A DNA stretch of 59,329 bases. Origin: Chitinophagales bacterium. Its GTDB lineage: Bacteria; Bacteroidota; Bacteroidia; Chitinophagales; Saprospiraceae. The notes beneath the pieces were generated by a model. The model saw only the letters and a program-made list of their open reading frames with translations. It made no database searches and was not told the DNA's origin. Within the stretch, counting starts at the first letter, position 1. Each line of letters starts with the position of its first letter. Location: positions 1 through 59,329 of the forward strand of contig JAKSDI010000069.1 in NCBI GenBank assembly GCA_022360175.1. The letters are read 5' to 3'. The translations under genes and the position numbers were made by a program. Of the stretch, positions 10,351 to 19,522 are shown piece after piece.

Positions 10351-11623
10351 AGTAAATGTCTTAGCAATTAGTATAGCCATCTTCATTGGATGGATAGGAG
10401 GATACAACTACTTCAATGCGCAGGCAGAAAAAGCAGAAGAATGGAATGTACCTGCGGGAATATCCTGTTCAGACGATGGAAAATCTGTTGTGTTTTCCTG
10501 TGCAATGCATCCCCAACTTACAAAATCAGAAAAAGGTGCTTGTCCAATATGTGGTATGGCGCTCACTACAAGTATAAATAAGGCTTACCAAAACCCATTA
10601 AAATTGAGCCTGTCCCCAGCAGCGGTTGCCATTTCAAATATTGAGGCCATTCCCGTAAAGGGAAAAGGAGTAAAAGAAAAAGAATTACATCTCCAGGGAA
10701 TGGTAGAGGCAGCCCCAGAGCGCGTTTATCAACAAATTGCTCATTTGCCAGGCCGTATAGAGCAACTATACATTCACGAAGCAGGGGAGTATATTCAAAA
10801 AGGGCAAGCTATTGCATCTGTTTATTCAAAAGAATTAATCGCTGTTATTGAAGCTTTCGAGTATAGCAAGCATTCAGAAAGCGTACTGCGCTCTGCGGAA
10901 AACAATCTGTTAAGCTGGAAATTATCACCAGAGCGGTTTAAAAATATGGATTTTTCCAAAAAGGATTATCGCACAGCTGTAGATGTATATGCCGATTTTA
11001 GTGGCGTGATTACTCAAATATATGTCAAGGAAGGAGCTCATGCTACTAATACACATATGGGACATCCTACGGTACTTTTTGATATTGCTGACCTGAGCAG
11101 TGTTCGTGCTAAGTTTGAAATACATGAAAGTCAAATGAGGCATATCAGAAAAGGCAGTACTATTAATGTGGCATTTCCTGCTTTACCAGGAGAAACATTT
11201 ACCGCAAAGGTGAAACAAATTGCGCCATCTGTAAATGCTCAAACGGGTTATGGCTCATTTAGTGTATCAATTGATAATGAAGAAGGGCATTTGAAACCAG
11301 GGATGTTGGCTATGGCAAAAATGAATATACAAGAGAGCAATGAACCTTCTCAACTGAAAATTCCTCGCTCTGCTGTGCTATGGACGGGTGATCAATCTAT
11401 AGTATACATACAGAATACAGCATTTAGAACACCTGTTTATGAATGTCGTCAGGTGCAGCTGGGAGAAGCTATGCAAGATATTTATTCTATCAGAGCAGGA
11501 CTAGAAGAGGGAGAATGGGTAGTGATCAGTGGGGTAAAACGACTGGATGCGATTGCACAATTGGAAAATAAGGCAAATATGATGGATCAGCGTGCATTCG
11601 TCTTGTCCAATAATAAGAAATGA
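10343..11623 (+). CDS. cusB: CusB-type periplasmic adaptor with N-terminal heavy-metal-binding domain
   Basis: This membrane-fusion protein (426 residues) links the RND permease to an outer-membrane channel. The start at 10343 overlaps the permease stop by 8 bp (ATGAGTAA), indicating translational coupling; an in-frame upstream start would sit deep inside the pump gene. Residues 6-24 form a signal/anchor segment. Residues 50-75 form a heavy-metal-binding module with C53-x-M55-H56-P57 and C67-P-x-C70-G-M72, as in CusB- and CopA-associated HMBD domains. Hairpin, lipoyl-like and beta-barrel segments of the HlyD/CusB fold follow (GRIEQLYIHEAGEYIQKGQ; VDVYADFSGVITQIYV). Metal capture and hand-off to the pump is the known family role. 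Confidence 0.92.
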   Translation: MSKVNVLAISIAIFIGWIGGYNYFNAQAEKAEEWNVPAGISCSDDGKSVVFSCAMHPQLTKSEKGACPICGMALTTSINKAYQNPLKLSLSPAAVAISNIEAIPVKGKGVKEKELHLQGMVEAAPERVYQQIAHLPGRIEQLYIHEAGEYIQKGQAIASVYSKELIAVIEAFEYSKHSESVLRSAENNLLSWKLSPERFKNMDFSKKDYRTAVDVYADFSGVITQIYVKEGAHATNTHMGHPTVLFDIADLSSVRAKFEIHESQMRHIRKGSTINVAFPALPGETFTAKVKQIAPSVNAQTGYGSFSVSIDNEEGHLKPGMLAMAKMNIQESNEPSQLKIPRSAVLWTGDQSIVYIQNTAFRTPVYECRQVQLGEAMQDIYSIRAGLEEGEWVVISGVKRLDAIAQLENKANMMDQRAFVLSNNKK

Positions 11624-11653
11624 TGAAGAATTCAGGTGATGAATAGACAGTTT

Positions 11654-11694
11654 CGGGAAAGCTTTATTCCCGTTCAGCAAAGAATAGTTTTTTT
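11654..11694 (+). terminator. Weak terminator-like hairpin after cusB
   Basis: CGGGAA (11654-11659) pairs with TTCCCG (11667-11672) around a 7-nt loop. A run of seven T lies 15 bases further on, so the U-tract is not adjacent. It separates the cus genes from the promoter-like box at 11711. Confidence 0.3.
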
Positions 11695-11710
11695 CAGCTT
11701 GCTATTACTG

Positions 11711-11718
11711 TAATTTTG
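11711..11718 (+). promoter_or_regulatory. Bacteroidota -7 box upstream of the heme/YceI cluster
   Basis: TAATTTTG fits the Bacteroidota TAnnTTTG consensus and lies 33 bp before the chosen ATG at 11752. No convincing -33 TTG is visible at the usual distance; the upstream region is T-rich. It suggests the downstream cluster can be transcribed separately from cusAB. Confidence 0.45.
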
Positions 11719-11751
11719 AAATAGGCAATATTGCTTAATAAAAGAAGTACA

Positions 11752-12510
11752 ATGCGACAATTACTGCCAGCATTATTTACCATTTTTATTTTGGTAATGT
11801 CATTAAATACCTGGTCTTGTAAGCATGACCCGACAATGCCAGAAGATAGCATGACGCCAGTAGATACAATGGATATAGATACAATAGACAATCCAGTAGA
11901 TACTAGCGATATAACCCCCTGTGATTCTAATACGGTGTATTTTAATCAGCAGGTTTTACCCATTTTAAAGTCTAATTGTGCTTTTAGTGCTTGTCATGAT
12001 GCGGCATCAGCTCAGGGAGAAGTTATACTGGATAATTACAATCAGGTAGTAGCAACCGCAGGAGTAGAACCTTTTGACTTGCAGGGAAGTGATTTATATG
12101 AAGCCATCACAGAAGATGATGAGGATAAACGCATGCCTCCTATTCCGCGATCGCCACTCACCCCAGAGCAAATACAAATCATCTCAGCCTGGATACTGCA
12201 AGGAGCAGAAAATGAAGAATGTGATCCTGATGCAGAAGCTTGTGATACGGACAATGTTAGTTTCGTCAACGACTTACAGCCAATATTGAATAATACCTGT
12301 GTCGGATGTCATAGTGGATCTGCTCCAGCCGGAGGCATTATACTTGGAGATTATGACGGAGTGAAAGTGGTAGTAGATGATGGCCGCTTGCTGGGGGCTA
12401 TTAATTGGGAATCTGGTTTTTCAAGTATGCCGCAGGGTGGTGAGCAATTGTCAGATTGTGTGATCGATCAATTTACTGCCTGGATTAACGACGGTGCACT
12501 CAATAATTGA
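11752..12510 (+). CDS. Diheme cytochrome c-like lipoprotein (CX4CH + CX2CH)
   Basis: An exported protein of 252 residues starting MRQLLPALF; an upstream TTG in frame was not used because this ATG begins the signal peptide. A hydrophobic leader ends at SC (TWSCKHDP), a relaxed Bacteroidota lipobox. Two heme-binding halves follow. The first has CAFSACH, a CX4CH heme motif, with RMPP supplying a possible axial Met. The second has CVGCH with SSMPQGG. Each half ends in an aromatic/WI..GA element (SAWILQGAEN; TAWINDGALNN). It is paralogous to the protein at 27543-28262 and followed immediately by a monoheme relative. Periplasmic or surface electron transfer is the expected role; the partner is unknown. 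Confidence 0.8.
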   Translation: MRQLLPALFTIFILVMSLNTWSCKHDPTMPEDSMTPVDTMDIDTIDNPVDTSDITPCDSNTVYFNQQVLPILKSNCAFSACHDAASAQGEVILDNYNQVVATAGVEPFDLQGSDLYEAITEDDEDKRMPPIPRSPLTPEQIQIISAWILQGAENEECDPDAEACDTDNVSFVNDLQPILNNTCVGCHSGSAPAGGIILGDYDGVKVVVDDGRLLGAINWESGFSSMPQGGEQLSDCVIDQFTAWINDGALNN

Positions 12511-12518
12511 TTAGTAAA

Positions 12519-12896
12519 ATGAAAATAATGAAATATACCTGGAGTGTATCTGTGTTATTGTTAGCCTTGGTTTTAGTGGCAGGTTGTTATTATGATGTAG
12601 AAGAAGAGCTGTATCCGACCTTAGAATGTGACACAGAAAATATGTCCTATACGAATGATGTTTTACCCATCGTACAGGGCAATTGTTACACTTGTCATGA
12701 TCAGGGAAGCAATTTTGGCGGAGTCATTTTGGAAGGCTATGAAAGCCTGAAAACCTATGTTGATAATGGAAGGTTATTAGGGGCTATTCGCCACGAATCA
12801 GGTTTTTCACCCATGCCTAAAAATGCACCTCAACTAGTAGCGTGTAATATTGAGAAAATCGAAGCGTGGATCAATGCTGGAGCTCCTGATAATTAA
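12519..12896 (+). CDS. Monoheme cytochrome c-like lipoprotein
   Basis: A small lipoprotein of 125 residues. The ATG at 12519 was chosen over a TTG 12 bases upstream because it starts the signal peptide; the lipobox is LVAGC. One CYTCH heme motif, a likely axial Met in FSPMP, and a C-terminal WINAGAPDN match the second half of the preceding diheme protein, so the two share a module. The mature start GCYYDVEEELY is nearly the same as GCYYDNEEDLY in the protein at 27090-27464. The start is 8 bp after the diheme stop, consistent with one transcript. Confidence 0.8.
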   Translation: MKIMKYTWSVSVLLLALVLVAGCYYDVEEELYPTLECDTENMSYTNDVLPIVQGNCYTCHDQGSNFGGVILEGYESLKTYVDNGRLLGAIRHESGFSPMPKNAPQLVACNIEKIEAWINAGAPDN

Positions 12897-12919
12897 CAAT
12901 CATAAAACTAGTATGACCT

Positions 12920-13333
12920 ATGAGAAAGTATATAATTTATACAGGACTAATAGCTGTAGCCGGTACAATGGCCGCCTTTTTTATGTATAATAAACCGCAC
13001 GAAAGTATTAAAAAAGCAAAGCCTGCTTATGAATTAAACGCAGGAGAGATATACAGTGATTTTGAAGCAGATGAAACACTTGCTAATGAGAAATATCTGG
13101 ACAAAGTAGTTCAGGTGTCTGGTACGGTAGTGGAAAGTAGTACAACAGAAGATGGTATCGTGAGTATTACGCTTGACGGTGGTGGTATGCTTGGGGGGGT
13201 GATCTGCCAGCTAGATGAATTTTCTGATCATGAAAAAACCAATTATACCGCAGGAGAGACTGTTACTTTCCGTGGAAAATGCACAGGTATGCTGATGGAT
13301 GTTGTGCTAGTCCGATGCGTAGAAGTGCAATAA
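12920..13333 (+). CDS. OB-fold (tRNA_anti-like) membrane-anchored protein
   Basis: 137 residues. Residues 4-22 form a signal anchor and the rest is expected in the periplasm. The core (KYLDKVVQVSGTV ... GGVICQLDE ... GETVTFRGKCTG) resembles the tRNA_anti-like OB-fold family common in Bacteroidota, which despite its name is not known to act on tRNA. Two Cys near the C-terminus (GKCTG, VRCVE) and one in VICQL could bind metal or form a disulfide. It lies between the heme lipoproteins and YceI, 23 bp after the former. Its function in this cluster is unknown. Confidence 0.7.
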   Translation: MRKYIIYTGLIAVAGTMAAFFMYNKPHESIKKAKPAYELNAGEIYSDFEADETLANEKYLDKVVQVSGTVVESSTTEDGIVSITLDGGGMLGGVICQLDEFSDHEKTNYTAGETVTFRGKCTGMLMDVVLVRCVEVQ

Positions 13334-13367
13334 GAGTAAAAAATTTTAAACCACAATATCAACTGAA

Positions 13368-13919
13368 ATGAAGAAAATATTGATTGCAATTGCATTAATA
13401 GGTGTTAGTATGAGTATCCATGCTCAGAAGTATTTCACAAAGGAAGGAAAAATTGCATTCTCTTCTGATGCCCCACTGGAAAAAATCGAAGCGCATAATA
13501 ACAAAGCTACAAGTGTAATTGATGTGGAAAGCGGGCGCATGGAATTTGCTCTCCTAATTAAGGCATTTCAATTTGAGAAGGCACTAATGCAGGAGCATTT
13601 TAATGAAAATTACATGGAAAGTTCCAAGTTTCCCAAAGCTATATTCAAGGGGCAGGTCGTAAATATGGATGAAATAAATCTGAGCAAAGATGGTACGTAT
13701 CCTGCAAAGGTGAAAGGGGAGTTGACGATTCATGGTGTAACAAATGAAGTAGAAACAGAGGGAGTATTTGAAGTGAAAGATGGCAATATCTCTGCTCAGT
13801 CGGCATTCGAGGTGGCAGTAGCTGATTATGATATTGAAATACCTGCAGTAGTCAGGGATAATATTGCCAAGATTGTCCTGATAGATGTTAATGTGAACTA
13901 TCAAAAGTTAGATCGATAA
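13368..13919 (+). CDS. YceI-family periplasmic lipocalin-like protein
   Basis: 183 residues with a cleavable signal peptide ending IHAQK. The YceI pattern is clear: F....A.L.K.EA.N..A....D...G.MEFAL.IK.F.F, then ALMQEHFNENYMESSKFPKAIF, and LTIHGVTNEVETEG. YceI proteins form a lipocalin-like barrel that binds isoprenoid or other amphipathic ligands. In Bacteroidota they are often encoded beside cytochromes and DUF5777 barrels, as here. A quinone-like ligand would fit the heme neighbours but is inference. Confidence 0.88.
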   Translation: MKKILIAIALIGVSMSIHAQKYFTKEGKIAFSSDAPLEKIEAHNNKATSVIDVESGRMEFALLIKAFQFEKALMQEHFNENYMESSKFPKAIFKGQVVNMDEINLSKDGTYPAKVKGELTIHGVTNEVETEGVFEVKDGNISAQSAFEVAVADYDIEIPAVVRDNIAKIVLIDVNVNYQKLDR

Positions 13920-13930
13920 TACAGTAAAAA

Positions 13931-14812
13931 ATGCGTAATTATTTAATCGCTTTAGTGGCAGTAGGGCTGGTATGTTTTTTCAGCCCTGCTTTTTCTCAGG
14001 AAGATGATCTGTTGTCTCTACTGGAAGAGGAAGAAACAACAGATTATGTAACAGCTAGTTTTAAGACGAATAGAGTGATCAATTTACACTCTCTGGAAAG
14101 TACTTCTGCAGGAGTGTTGGATATAAAAATTTCTCATCGATTTGGTACTTTAAATAGAGGAGCCTACGAACTCTTTGGCCTGGATAATGCTACGATTCGC
14201 ATAGGAGGAGATTACGGAATAACAGACCAGCTAACGGTAGGTATTGGCCGTAGTAGTTTTGAGAAAACCTATGATGGTTTTGTGAAGTATAAATTCTTAC
14301 GCCAAAGTACAGGAAAAAAGGTAATGCCTATTTCGGCGGCTTTATTTGCCAGTGCTGCAATAAAAAGCCTGAAGTGGCAAAATCCTGATCGAGAAAATTA
14401 TTTTAGCTCGCGGCTATATTATTCTTATCAATTGATAGTAGGGCGTAAGTTTAGTGAATCATTCAGCTTGCAATTGTCGCCTACACTGGTACACCGAAAT
14501 TTGGTACGCACAAAAGATGAAAGCCATGACGTTTATGCTCTGGCTGCTGCGGGAAGGATTAAACTAAGTAAAAGAGTGGCCGCTAATGCGGAATATATCT
14601 ACGTATTTGATAACCAGTTAGCTCCGGGGTATCGCAACTCTTTGTCATTGGGGTTTGATATAGAAACAGGAGGACATGTTTTTCAGCTTCACTTCACCAA
14701 TTCAACCTCTATGATAGAAAAGGGGGTTGTAACTGAAACAAGTGGAAAATGGGGCAATGGAGATATACATTTTGGCTTTAATGTATCCAGGGTTTTTACA
14801 GTTAAAAGGTAA
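13931..14812 (+). CDS. DUF5777 family beta-barrel protein, copy A
   Basis: 293 residues with a signal peptide ending AFSQE. Family hallmarks are visible: NRVINLHSLESTSAGVLD, SHRFGTLNRGAYELFGLDNAT, IGGDYGITDQLTVGIGRSS, and an alternating hydrophobic pattern typical of outer-membrane beta strands, ending in an aromatic-rich strand. It lies 11 bp after yceI. A paralog at 26136-26990 sits in the same relative place behind heme lipoproteins. The molecular role is not established; forming the outer-membrane part of a heme complex is one hypothesis. Confidence 0.8.
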   Translation: MRNYLIALVAVGLVCFFSPAFSQEDDLLSLLEEEETTDYVTASFKTNRVINLHSLESTSAGVLDIKISHRFGTLNRGAYELFGLDNATIRIGGDYGITDQLTVGIGRSSFEKTYDGFVKYKFLRQSTGKKVMPISAALFASAAIKSLKWQNPDRENYFSSRLYYSYQLIVGRKFSESFSLQLSPTLVHRNLVRTKDESHDVYALAAAGRIKLSKRVAANAEYIYVFDNQLAPGYRNSLSLGFDIETGGHVFQLHFTNSTSMIEKGVVTETSGKWGNGDIHFGFNVSRVFTVKR

Positions 14813-14820
14813 AATAACTT

Positions 14821-15300
14821 CTATGCCTGATTCAGACAATCAATTACCGTTTTTAAACTAATGAATAGAGCTGGGCGCCCTTCAGTAGTAATGAATGCTT
14901 CTTCTCCTTCATCATTCTCTGCAAGGGCATCTTCTACAAAAGCAAGGAGGTCTTCCTGAGGGTAGTTTTCAAAAAAAGCATCGAGTCGAGTACGAAAATC
15001 CTTGGATTTATTGTCAAGGAAGGTATCCCAGTTGACTTCTTCGAGTGTGCTGATTTGTTCCTCCTCTATTTGTGGAAGCACCTCAACTATTTTATTAACG
15101 GATTTCCAAATGACGATGAGCAGGTATAACAAATACTCTTTTTCAGCTTGTGTAAAAGCATCAAAGTTTTCTGAAAAAAAATAACCCAGCAATACAGGTT
15201 GTTTTTGCTGCATATCCTGTATTGCGGCTTCCAGTACTTCTTCTGAACTTTCCAAATTAAGTACCGCTGCTTCTATAATATCTTCACTGATGAATTGCAT
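14821..15300 (-). CDS. Hypothetical acidic cytoplasmic protein
   Basis: 159 residues starting MQFISEDI; an in-frame TTG further upstream gives a 13-residue extension that looks less likely. No signal peptide or membrane segment is present. It is rich in Glu/Asp and alpha-helical, with a Leu/Ile-rich stretch (YLLYLLIVIWKSVNKIVEVLPQ is partly buried helix). I do not recognise the family. It converges on the DUF5777 gene with 8 bp between stops and is not part of that operon. Confidence 0.6.
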   Translation of the reverse strand: MQFISEDIIEAAVLNLESSEEVLEAAIQDMQQKQPVLLGYFFSENFDAFTQAEKEYLLYLLIVIWKSVNKIVEVLPQIEEEQISTLEEVNWDTFLDNKSKDFRTRLDAFFENYPQEDLLAFVEDALAENDEGEEAFITTEGRPALFISLKTVIDCLNQA

Positions 15301-15373
15301 AAAATGATTGTAGGTCTTAAATATCCAATTAGAGCGCAAGTTAAGTTATCTATACGTAAAAAGAAGTGCTTAA

Positions 15374-15832
15374 TCAGTTTTTGAATTTGTTTATGTCGAT
15401 GTATTCTAAATCCAGATATTCACCTTTTAGATGATCAAAATCTTTATCTGTAGTAAAAAGTTTTAAGTTAAAGACACTAGCTGTAGCTGCTATCCATAAA
15501 TCATTTTTACCCATGTTCCTAGAAGAAAATATTCCTCTTTTTTCTTTCAACTTCCCCTGGCTAAATGCATCAATATCCCCATATCGGTCAATAATTTCTT
15601 TAATGTTTAGTCGCACCTTAGCAATATTGGCAACAGTATTTTTAATTCTTTCTTTTCTCTTGGGTCCTAAACCTAATTTTTTTGTTAATGCATCTAGTTC
15701 CCCTAAAGTAACTATAGATATGGATAATTGATTTGATTTGCTAAAGAGGTCGTATTCGTTTTCTATTCTTTTAGATATTTCTGATTCTCTGCTATATAAT
15801 AAAATAAGATTAGTATCAAGGAGTATATCCAT
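15374..15832 (-). CDS. PIN-domain ribonuclease toxin (VapC-like)
   Basis: 152 residues. The PIN-fold acidic residues are in place: D6 in LLDTN, E45 in TLGELDA, D111 in GKNDLWIAA, and D129/D133 in TTDKDFDHL. PIN toxins are Mg-dependent RNases. The gene starts 17 bp after the stop of a small upstream gene on the same strand, the usual antitoxin-then-toxin order. This supports a type II toxin-antitoxin pair; the RNA target cannot be told from sequence. Confidence 0.85.
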   Translation of the reverse strand: MDILLDTNLILLYSRESEISKRIENEYDLFSKSNQLSISIVTLGELDALTKKLGLGPKRKERIKNTVANIAKVRLNIKEIIDRYGDIDAFSQGKLKEKRGIFSSRNMGKNDLWIAATASVFNLKLFTTDKDFDHLKGEYLDLEYIDINKFKN

Positions 15833-15849
15833 ATGGTATGTTTATAAGG

Positions 15850-16164
15850 TTAATCTAGGGCATCTAATAGCTCCTCAAGCGAGTGCTCCCATTCTATTTG
15901 GTCAGCGATCTCTCTGAATTTTTGATAGCTTATAGGTCGGTAGTCTTGTTCATTTAAAATCTGCTGAAATGAAACTCCTTCATCAACTTCGACGATAGAA
16001 TCTGCATAATTAGGTTTTAACTCTAAAGCATTTCCTTCTTTTGGAATCTTATTTAACTTTTCTGCTTGCTGATGGATAAGTTTCAATTTCTCGATATCAT
16101 TAATTTTAGTGATAAGATTAATGATACTTATTCTTATATCATTCGTGTTTGCAGTATTATTCAT
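15850..16164 (-). CDS. Probable antitoxin partner of the PIN toxin
   Basis: 104 residues, small and acidic, with a helical N-terminus (IRISIINLITKINDIEKLKLIHQQAEKL) and a C-terminal tail (FREIADQIEWEHSLEELLDALD) of the kind that wraps a toxin active site. I do not recognise a named DNA-binding fold, so the antitoxin call rests on size, orientation and the 17-bp spacing to the PIN gene. It could be an unrelated cotranscribed protein. Confidence 0.6.
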   Translation of the reverse strand: MNNTANTNDIRISIINLITKINDIEKLKLIHQQAEKLNKIPKEGNALELKPNYADSIVEVDEGVSFQQILNEQDYRPISYQKFREIADQIEWEHSLEELLDALD

Positions 16165-16263
16165 TTGTACCTATAATTAAACGATTATTAAGGTCTTGGC
16201 TGTACCTTGTTAATACATTCACAACTTACGAAAAATTAAACATTTATATAAAGCTAAAGGTTC

Positions 16264-17820
16264 CTACCCCGCCCAGCCTTCTCTATCCAAACTCCTGAAA
16301 TGTATAGCTTCTGCCAGGTGCTCAATTTTAATCTCGGCACTGTCGTGCAGATCGGCAGCAGTACGAGCTACTTTGAGAATACGATCGTAAGCGCGTGCAG
16401 ATAACTGAAGGCGTTCCATCGCTTTTTTGACGAGCATAAGGCCTGCCTGATTGACCTGGCAAACCTCCCGAACCATACGGCTAGGCATCTGAGCATTAGA
16501 GAAAATATTAGGATGATCCTTAAAACGCTCATCCTGAATTTTTCGGGCACGAACTACCCTGGCAGCAATATCTGCACTGGATTCAGTAGGCAAGCTATTT
16601 CCTGATAGTTCTTCATAAGAAACAGGAGTTACCTCAACATGCAAGTCAATACGATCCAGCAAAGGGCCCGATATTTTGTTTAAATAGCGATTAATCTGGG
16701 CGGTGCCACATACACAATCTTTATCAGGGTGATTGTAATAACCACAGGGGCAAGGATTCATAGAGGCAATAAGCATGAAGTTGGCTGGGTAGTCTACTGT
16801 AATCTTTGCACGGGAAATGGTTACACGGCGTTCTTCCATTGGTTGGCGAAGTACTTCCAGTACTGTTCGCTTAAATTCGGGTAGTTCATCAAGGAATAAA
16901 ACACCATGGTGAGCTAGAGAGATCTCACCTGGCAGTGGATTAGACCCACCACCTACCAATGCTACATCGCTAATAGTATGATGAGGTGCTCTGAAAGGGC
17001 GTGTAGCTATAAGCGCAGACTCAGGAGGAAGTACACCAGAAACAGAGTGGATTTTGGTGGTTTCCAGCGCTTCATGCAAATTAAGAGGCGGCAGAATAGT
17101 AGGAAGTCGACGTGCAAGCATGGTCTTACCTGCTCCCGGAGGGCCAATCAGTATAACATTATGACCACCAGCAGCTGAAATTTCTAATGCTCTTTTGATA
17201 TTTTGTTGCCCCTTTACATCTGAAAAGTCAAGCTTGTATTGATTTTGGTTTTCGAAAAACTCGTCCCTGGTAATAACCATTTTCGGTTCCAGTTTCACGT
17301 CGCCATTCATAAAATCTACCGCTTCTCGGAGGTTGCTGACTCCATATACATCAAGGTCGTTGACAATAGCTGCTTCCCGTGCATTTTGTTTAGGCAGTAT
17401 AAAACCTTTGAAACCTTCCTTGCGTGCCTGAATCGCTATAGGCAGTGCTCCTTTGATAGGGCGCAGGCTGCCATCTAGTGAAAGCTCTCCCATGATGAGG
17501 AAATCCTCTATATGATCACCATTCATTTGTTTGGTGGCTGCCAGGCAACCCATAGCAATAGGCAGGTCATAAGCAGAGCCTTCTTTCCTGATATCAGCAG
17601 GTGCTAAATTGACCAGCGTTTTTATACGCGCCATTTTGAAGCCTATATTTTGTATGGCTGCTTCAATGCGCTGAAATCCTTCCTTGACGGCATTATCCGG
17701 TAGGCCTACCAGATCGTAGAAATTTTTTCCGGCTGCTACTTTACCACCTGTATTTACTTCTACAGTGATGGTTCGAGCATCTACTCCATGTACAGCTCCG
17801 GCATAGGTTTTTATGAGCAT
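16264..17820 (-). CDS. comM: YifB/ComM family Mg-chelatase-like AAA+ ATPase
   Basis: 518 residues, the normal length. It has an N-terminal ChlI-like domain (YAGAVHGVDARTITVEV; VGLPDNAVKE), Walker A GPPGAGKTML near residue 220, Walker B GVLFLDELPEF, and a C-terminal Mg_chelatase_C domain (LSARAYDRILKVARTAADL). A Cys cluster (NPCPCGYYNHPDKDCVCG) is typical of the family. ComM is a branch-migration helicase that aids integration during natural transformation. The gene stands alone with about 100 bp on each side. Confidence 0.93.
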   Translation of the reverse strand: MLIKTYAGAVHGVDARTITVEVNTGGKVAAGKNFYDLVGLPDNAVKEGFQRIEAAIQNIGFKMARIKTLVNLAPADIRKEGSAYDLPIAMGCLAATKQMNGDHIEDFLIMGELSLDGSLRPIKGALPIAIQARKEGFKGFILPKQNAREAAIVNDLDVYGVSNLREAVDFMNGDVKLEPKMVITRDEFFENQNQYKLDFSDVKGQQNIKRALEISAAGGHNVILIGPPGAGKTMLARRLPTILPPLNLHEALETTKIHSVSGVLPPESALIATRPFRAPHHTISDVALVGGGSNPLPGEISLAHHGVLFLDELPEFKRTVLEVLRQPMEERRVTISRAKITVDYPANFMLIASMNPCPCGYYNHPDKDCVCGTAQINRYLNKISGPLLDRIDLHVEVTPVSYEELSGNSLPTESSADIAARVVRARKIQDERFKDHPNIFSNAQMPSRMVREVCQVNQAGLMLVKKAMERLQLSARAYDRILKVARTAADLHDSAEIKIEHLAEAIHFRSLDREGWAG

Positions 17821-17914
17821 AGCGTTAGTAACTGTTTGAAAACAATAATTAATTGATGATATCGAGACTAAAATAATAAAAATGGAATAAATAGCATTGA
17901 ATCAATTGTATTGG

Positions 17915-19315
17915 TCAGCTCATTTGTTCTAAAATCCACTGCCGTTCTAAAATGGCAGTGCTTTTTGCTACATTTTCTTTAAATCGCTTTACTGCTTCTT
18001 TATCATGATGGTTTAGTTTCATCATTTTTTTGATATAGCTTAACATATTTAAGTAGTGCTGTTGGTGATATCCAATGATTTTCTTTTTCCGTAAAAGGAG
18101 TATTCTGAAACTGGTAAGTAAACTTTCGAGTGCATCAAACTCTCCCATTTCGTAATACATTTTGAGCAACATAATCCTACTGTCTAGGTTTAAGAGCAGG
18201 TCATTGTCATCAATTTGTGCAAGCATAGGCATCGCCTTATTAAACTCTTTTTTAGTAAAATAGAGCTTGGCTAGATTGTATTTATGGTTTGAGTCACGGT
18301 CTTCTTTTTTTAGGTATACAACATAGTCTTCGATAAAGCTTCTGGCCCAGTCAAACTCAGATAGTGTTAAAGCTAGGGCCACTATATTTTTATAAGCGAA
18401 ACGGCTAAGGTATCCATCTGATAATAGCGCCTTGGTTTCTAATCCGGTTTGATACAATTCAAAAGCTTCTTGTATGTAGCGTTGTTTACCATAATTCAAT
18501 TGCTTGATGCAAAAATTGATAGCCAATAAGAGAAAGGTTGTTCGTTCGTTAAGTGGTATATCCTGCTGTTGCTCTTCCAGTGTTTTTCTAAAGGCACGGA
18601 AATCAGATTCCGCTCCGGCAGTAAGTGATTTGTAACAATGATAATACAAGGCTATAGCTGGAACTTTCAGCATTTTATTGCCTTCCAGGTATTGAATCAA
18701 AAGAGGCAAAAAAGTAGCATCATAGGTAGCATTAGAAACGACGTGGTGTGACTCCATGAGGCAGGCCAGGCGCAATTTGCTGGAGATTATATAAATATCC
18801 AGTGATTCACCAATATTGGTAAGGTTCTTCTTTCCAACCCTTTCGGTTGACTCTATAGCCGCATATTTTTCCCATTGTATTTGATATTGGTAGTGATAGT
18901 AATTATGATCTTTAGGTATTTGAGCCAATTGCTTTTCTGCTCTCTTAAAAGTAGAAAACAAAAATTTTGGTAGTTTCTTTTGTTTGTAAATCGGGGCAAG
19001 ATGTAAATCACTCAACAAGGGCTCGTTTTGCAATGCCCTTTGAACTAATAATTTTTCGATTAAAATGCTCAATGAAGACTGTAGATGCCTCCATTTTACC
19101 ATATCAAACTTTGCTTCAGGATATACATGAGAAAAGGCCTCTTGAACTGGTGGAAAAAAACGCTTTTTTTGTTTTTTTATCATGATCATCCACTCCCAAA
19201 GCCTTATGATTTCATCTTTCTGGTTAAAAAACGGACTTTTAAGTAATTTTCCACATTCTCTTTTTTCAACTCCGCTTAATGAATTGAATAAACTAAATAA
19301 TTTATTATCATTCAT
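17915..19315 (-). CDS. Uncharacterised helical-repeat protein
   Basis: 466 residues, cytoplasmic, without signal peptide or membrane segments. The N-terminus reads LFSLFNSLSGVEKRECGKLL and the remainder consists of paired amphipathic helices reminiscent of TPR-like repeats (KYNLAKLYFTKKEFNKAMPMLAQ; MLLKMYYEMGEFDALESL). I do not recognise a named family. It is divergently oriented from the large secreted protein at 19523. Confidence 0.6.
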   Translation of the reverse strand: MNDNKLFSLFNSLSGVEKRECGKLLKSPFFNQKDEIIRLWEWMIMIKKQKKRFFPPVQEAFSHVYPEAKFDMVKWRHLQSSLSILIEKLLVQRALQNEPLLSDLHLAPIYKQKKLPKFLFSTFKRAEKQLAQIPKDHNYYHYQYQIQWEKYAAIESTERVGKKNLTNIGESLDIYIISSKLRLACLMESHHVVSNATYDATFLPLLIQYLEGNKMLKVPAIALYYHCYKSLTAGAESDFRAFRKTLEEQQQDIPLNERTTFLLLAINFCIKQLNYGKQRYIQEAFELYQTGLETKALLSDGYLSRFAYKNIVALALTLSEFDWARSFIEDYVVYLKKEDRDSNHKYNLAKLYFTKKEFNKAMPMLAQIDDNDLLLNLDSRIMLLKMYYEMGEFDALESLLTSFRILLLRKKKIIGYHQQHYLNMLSYIKKMMKLNHHDKEAVKRFKENVAKSTAILERQWILEQMS

Positions 19316-19522
19316 TTGTGATTAATGTTTTTCTTTTACTTTCTGATAAAAGTACAATTTTGTAATTGTGTTGGACAAGGAAAACGACCAGATTTGTAAA
19401 AGAAAAAAACAGAATACTTTGATTCTTCACCTTCAACTCAGTGCCACTGCGGTAATATCCCCCAAGAAAACCTAAGAATCGGATACTTCTGCTATACGTT
19501 GTACTTTAAATTTTATTACAAT

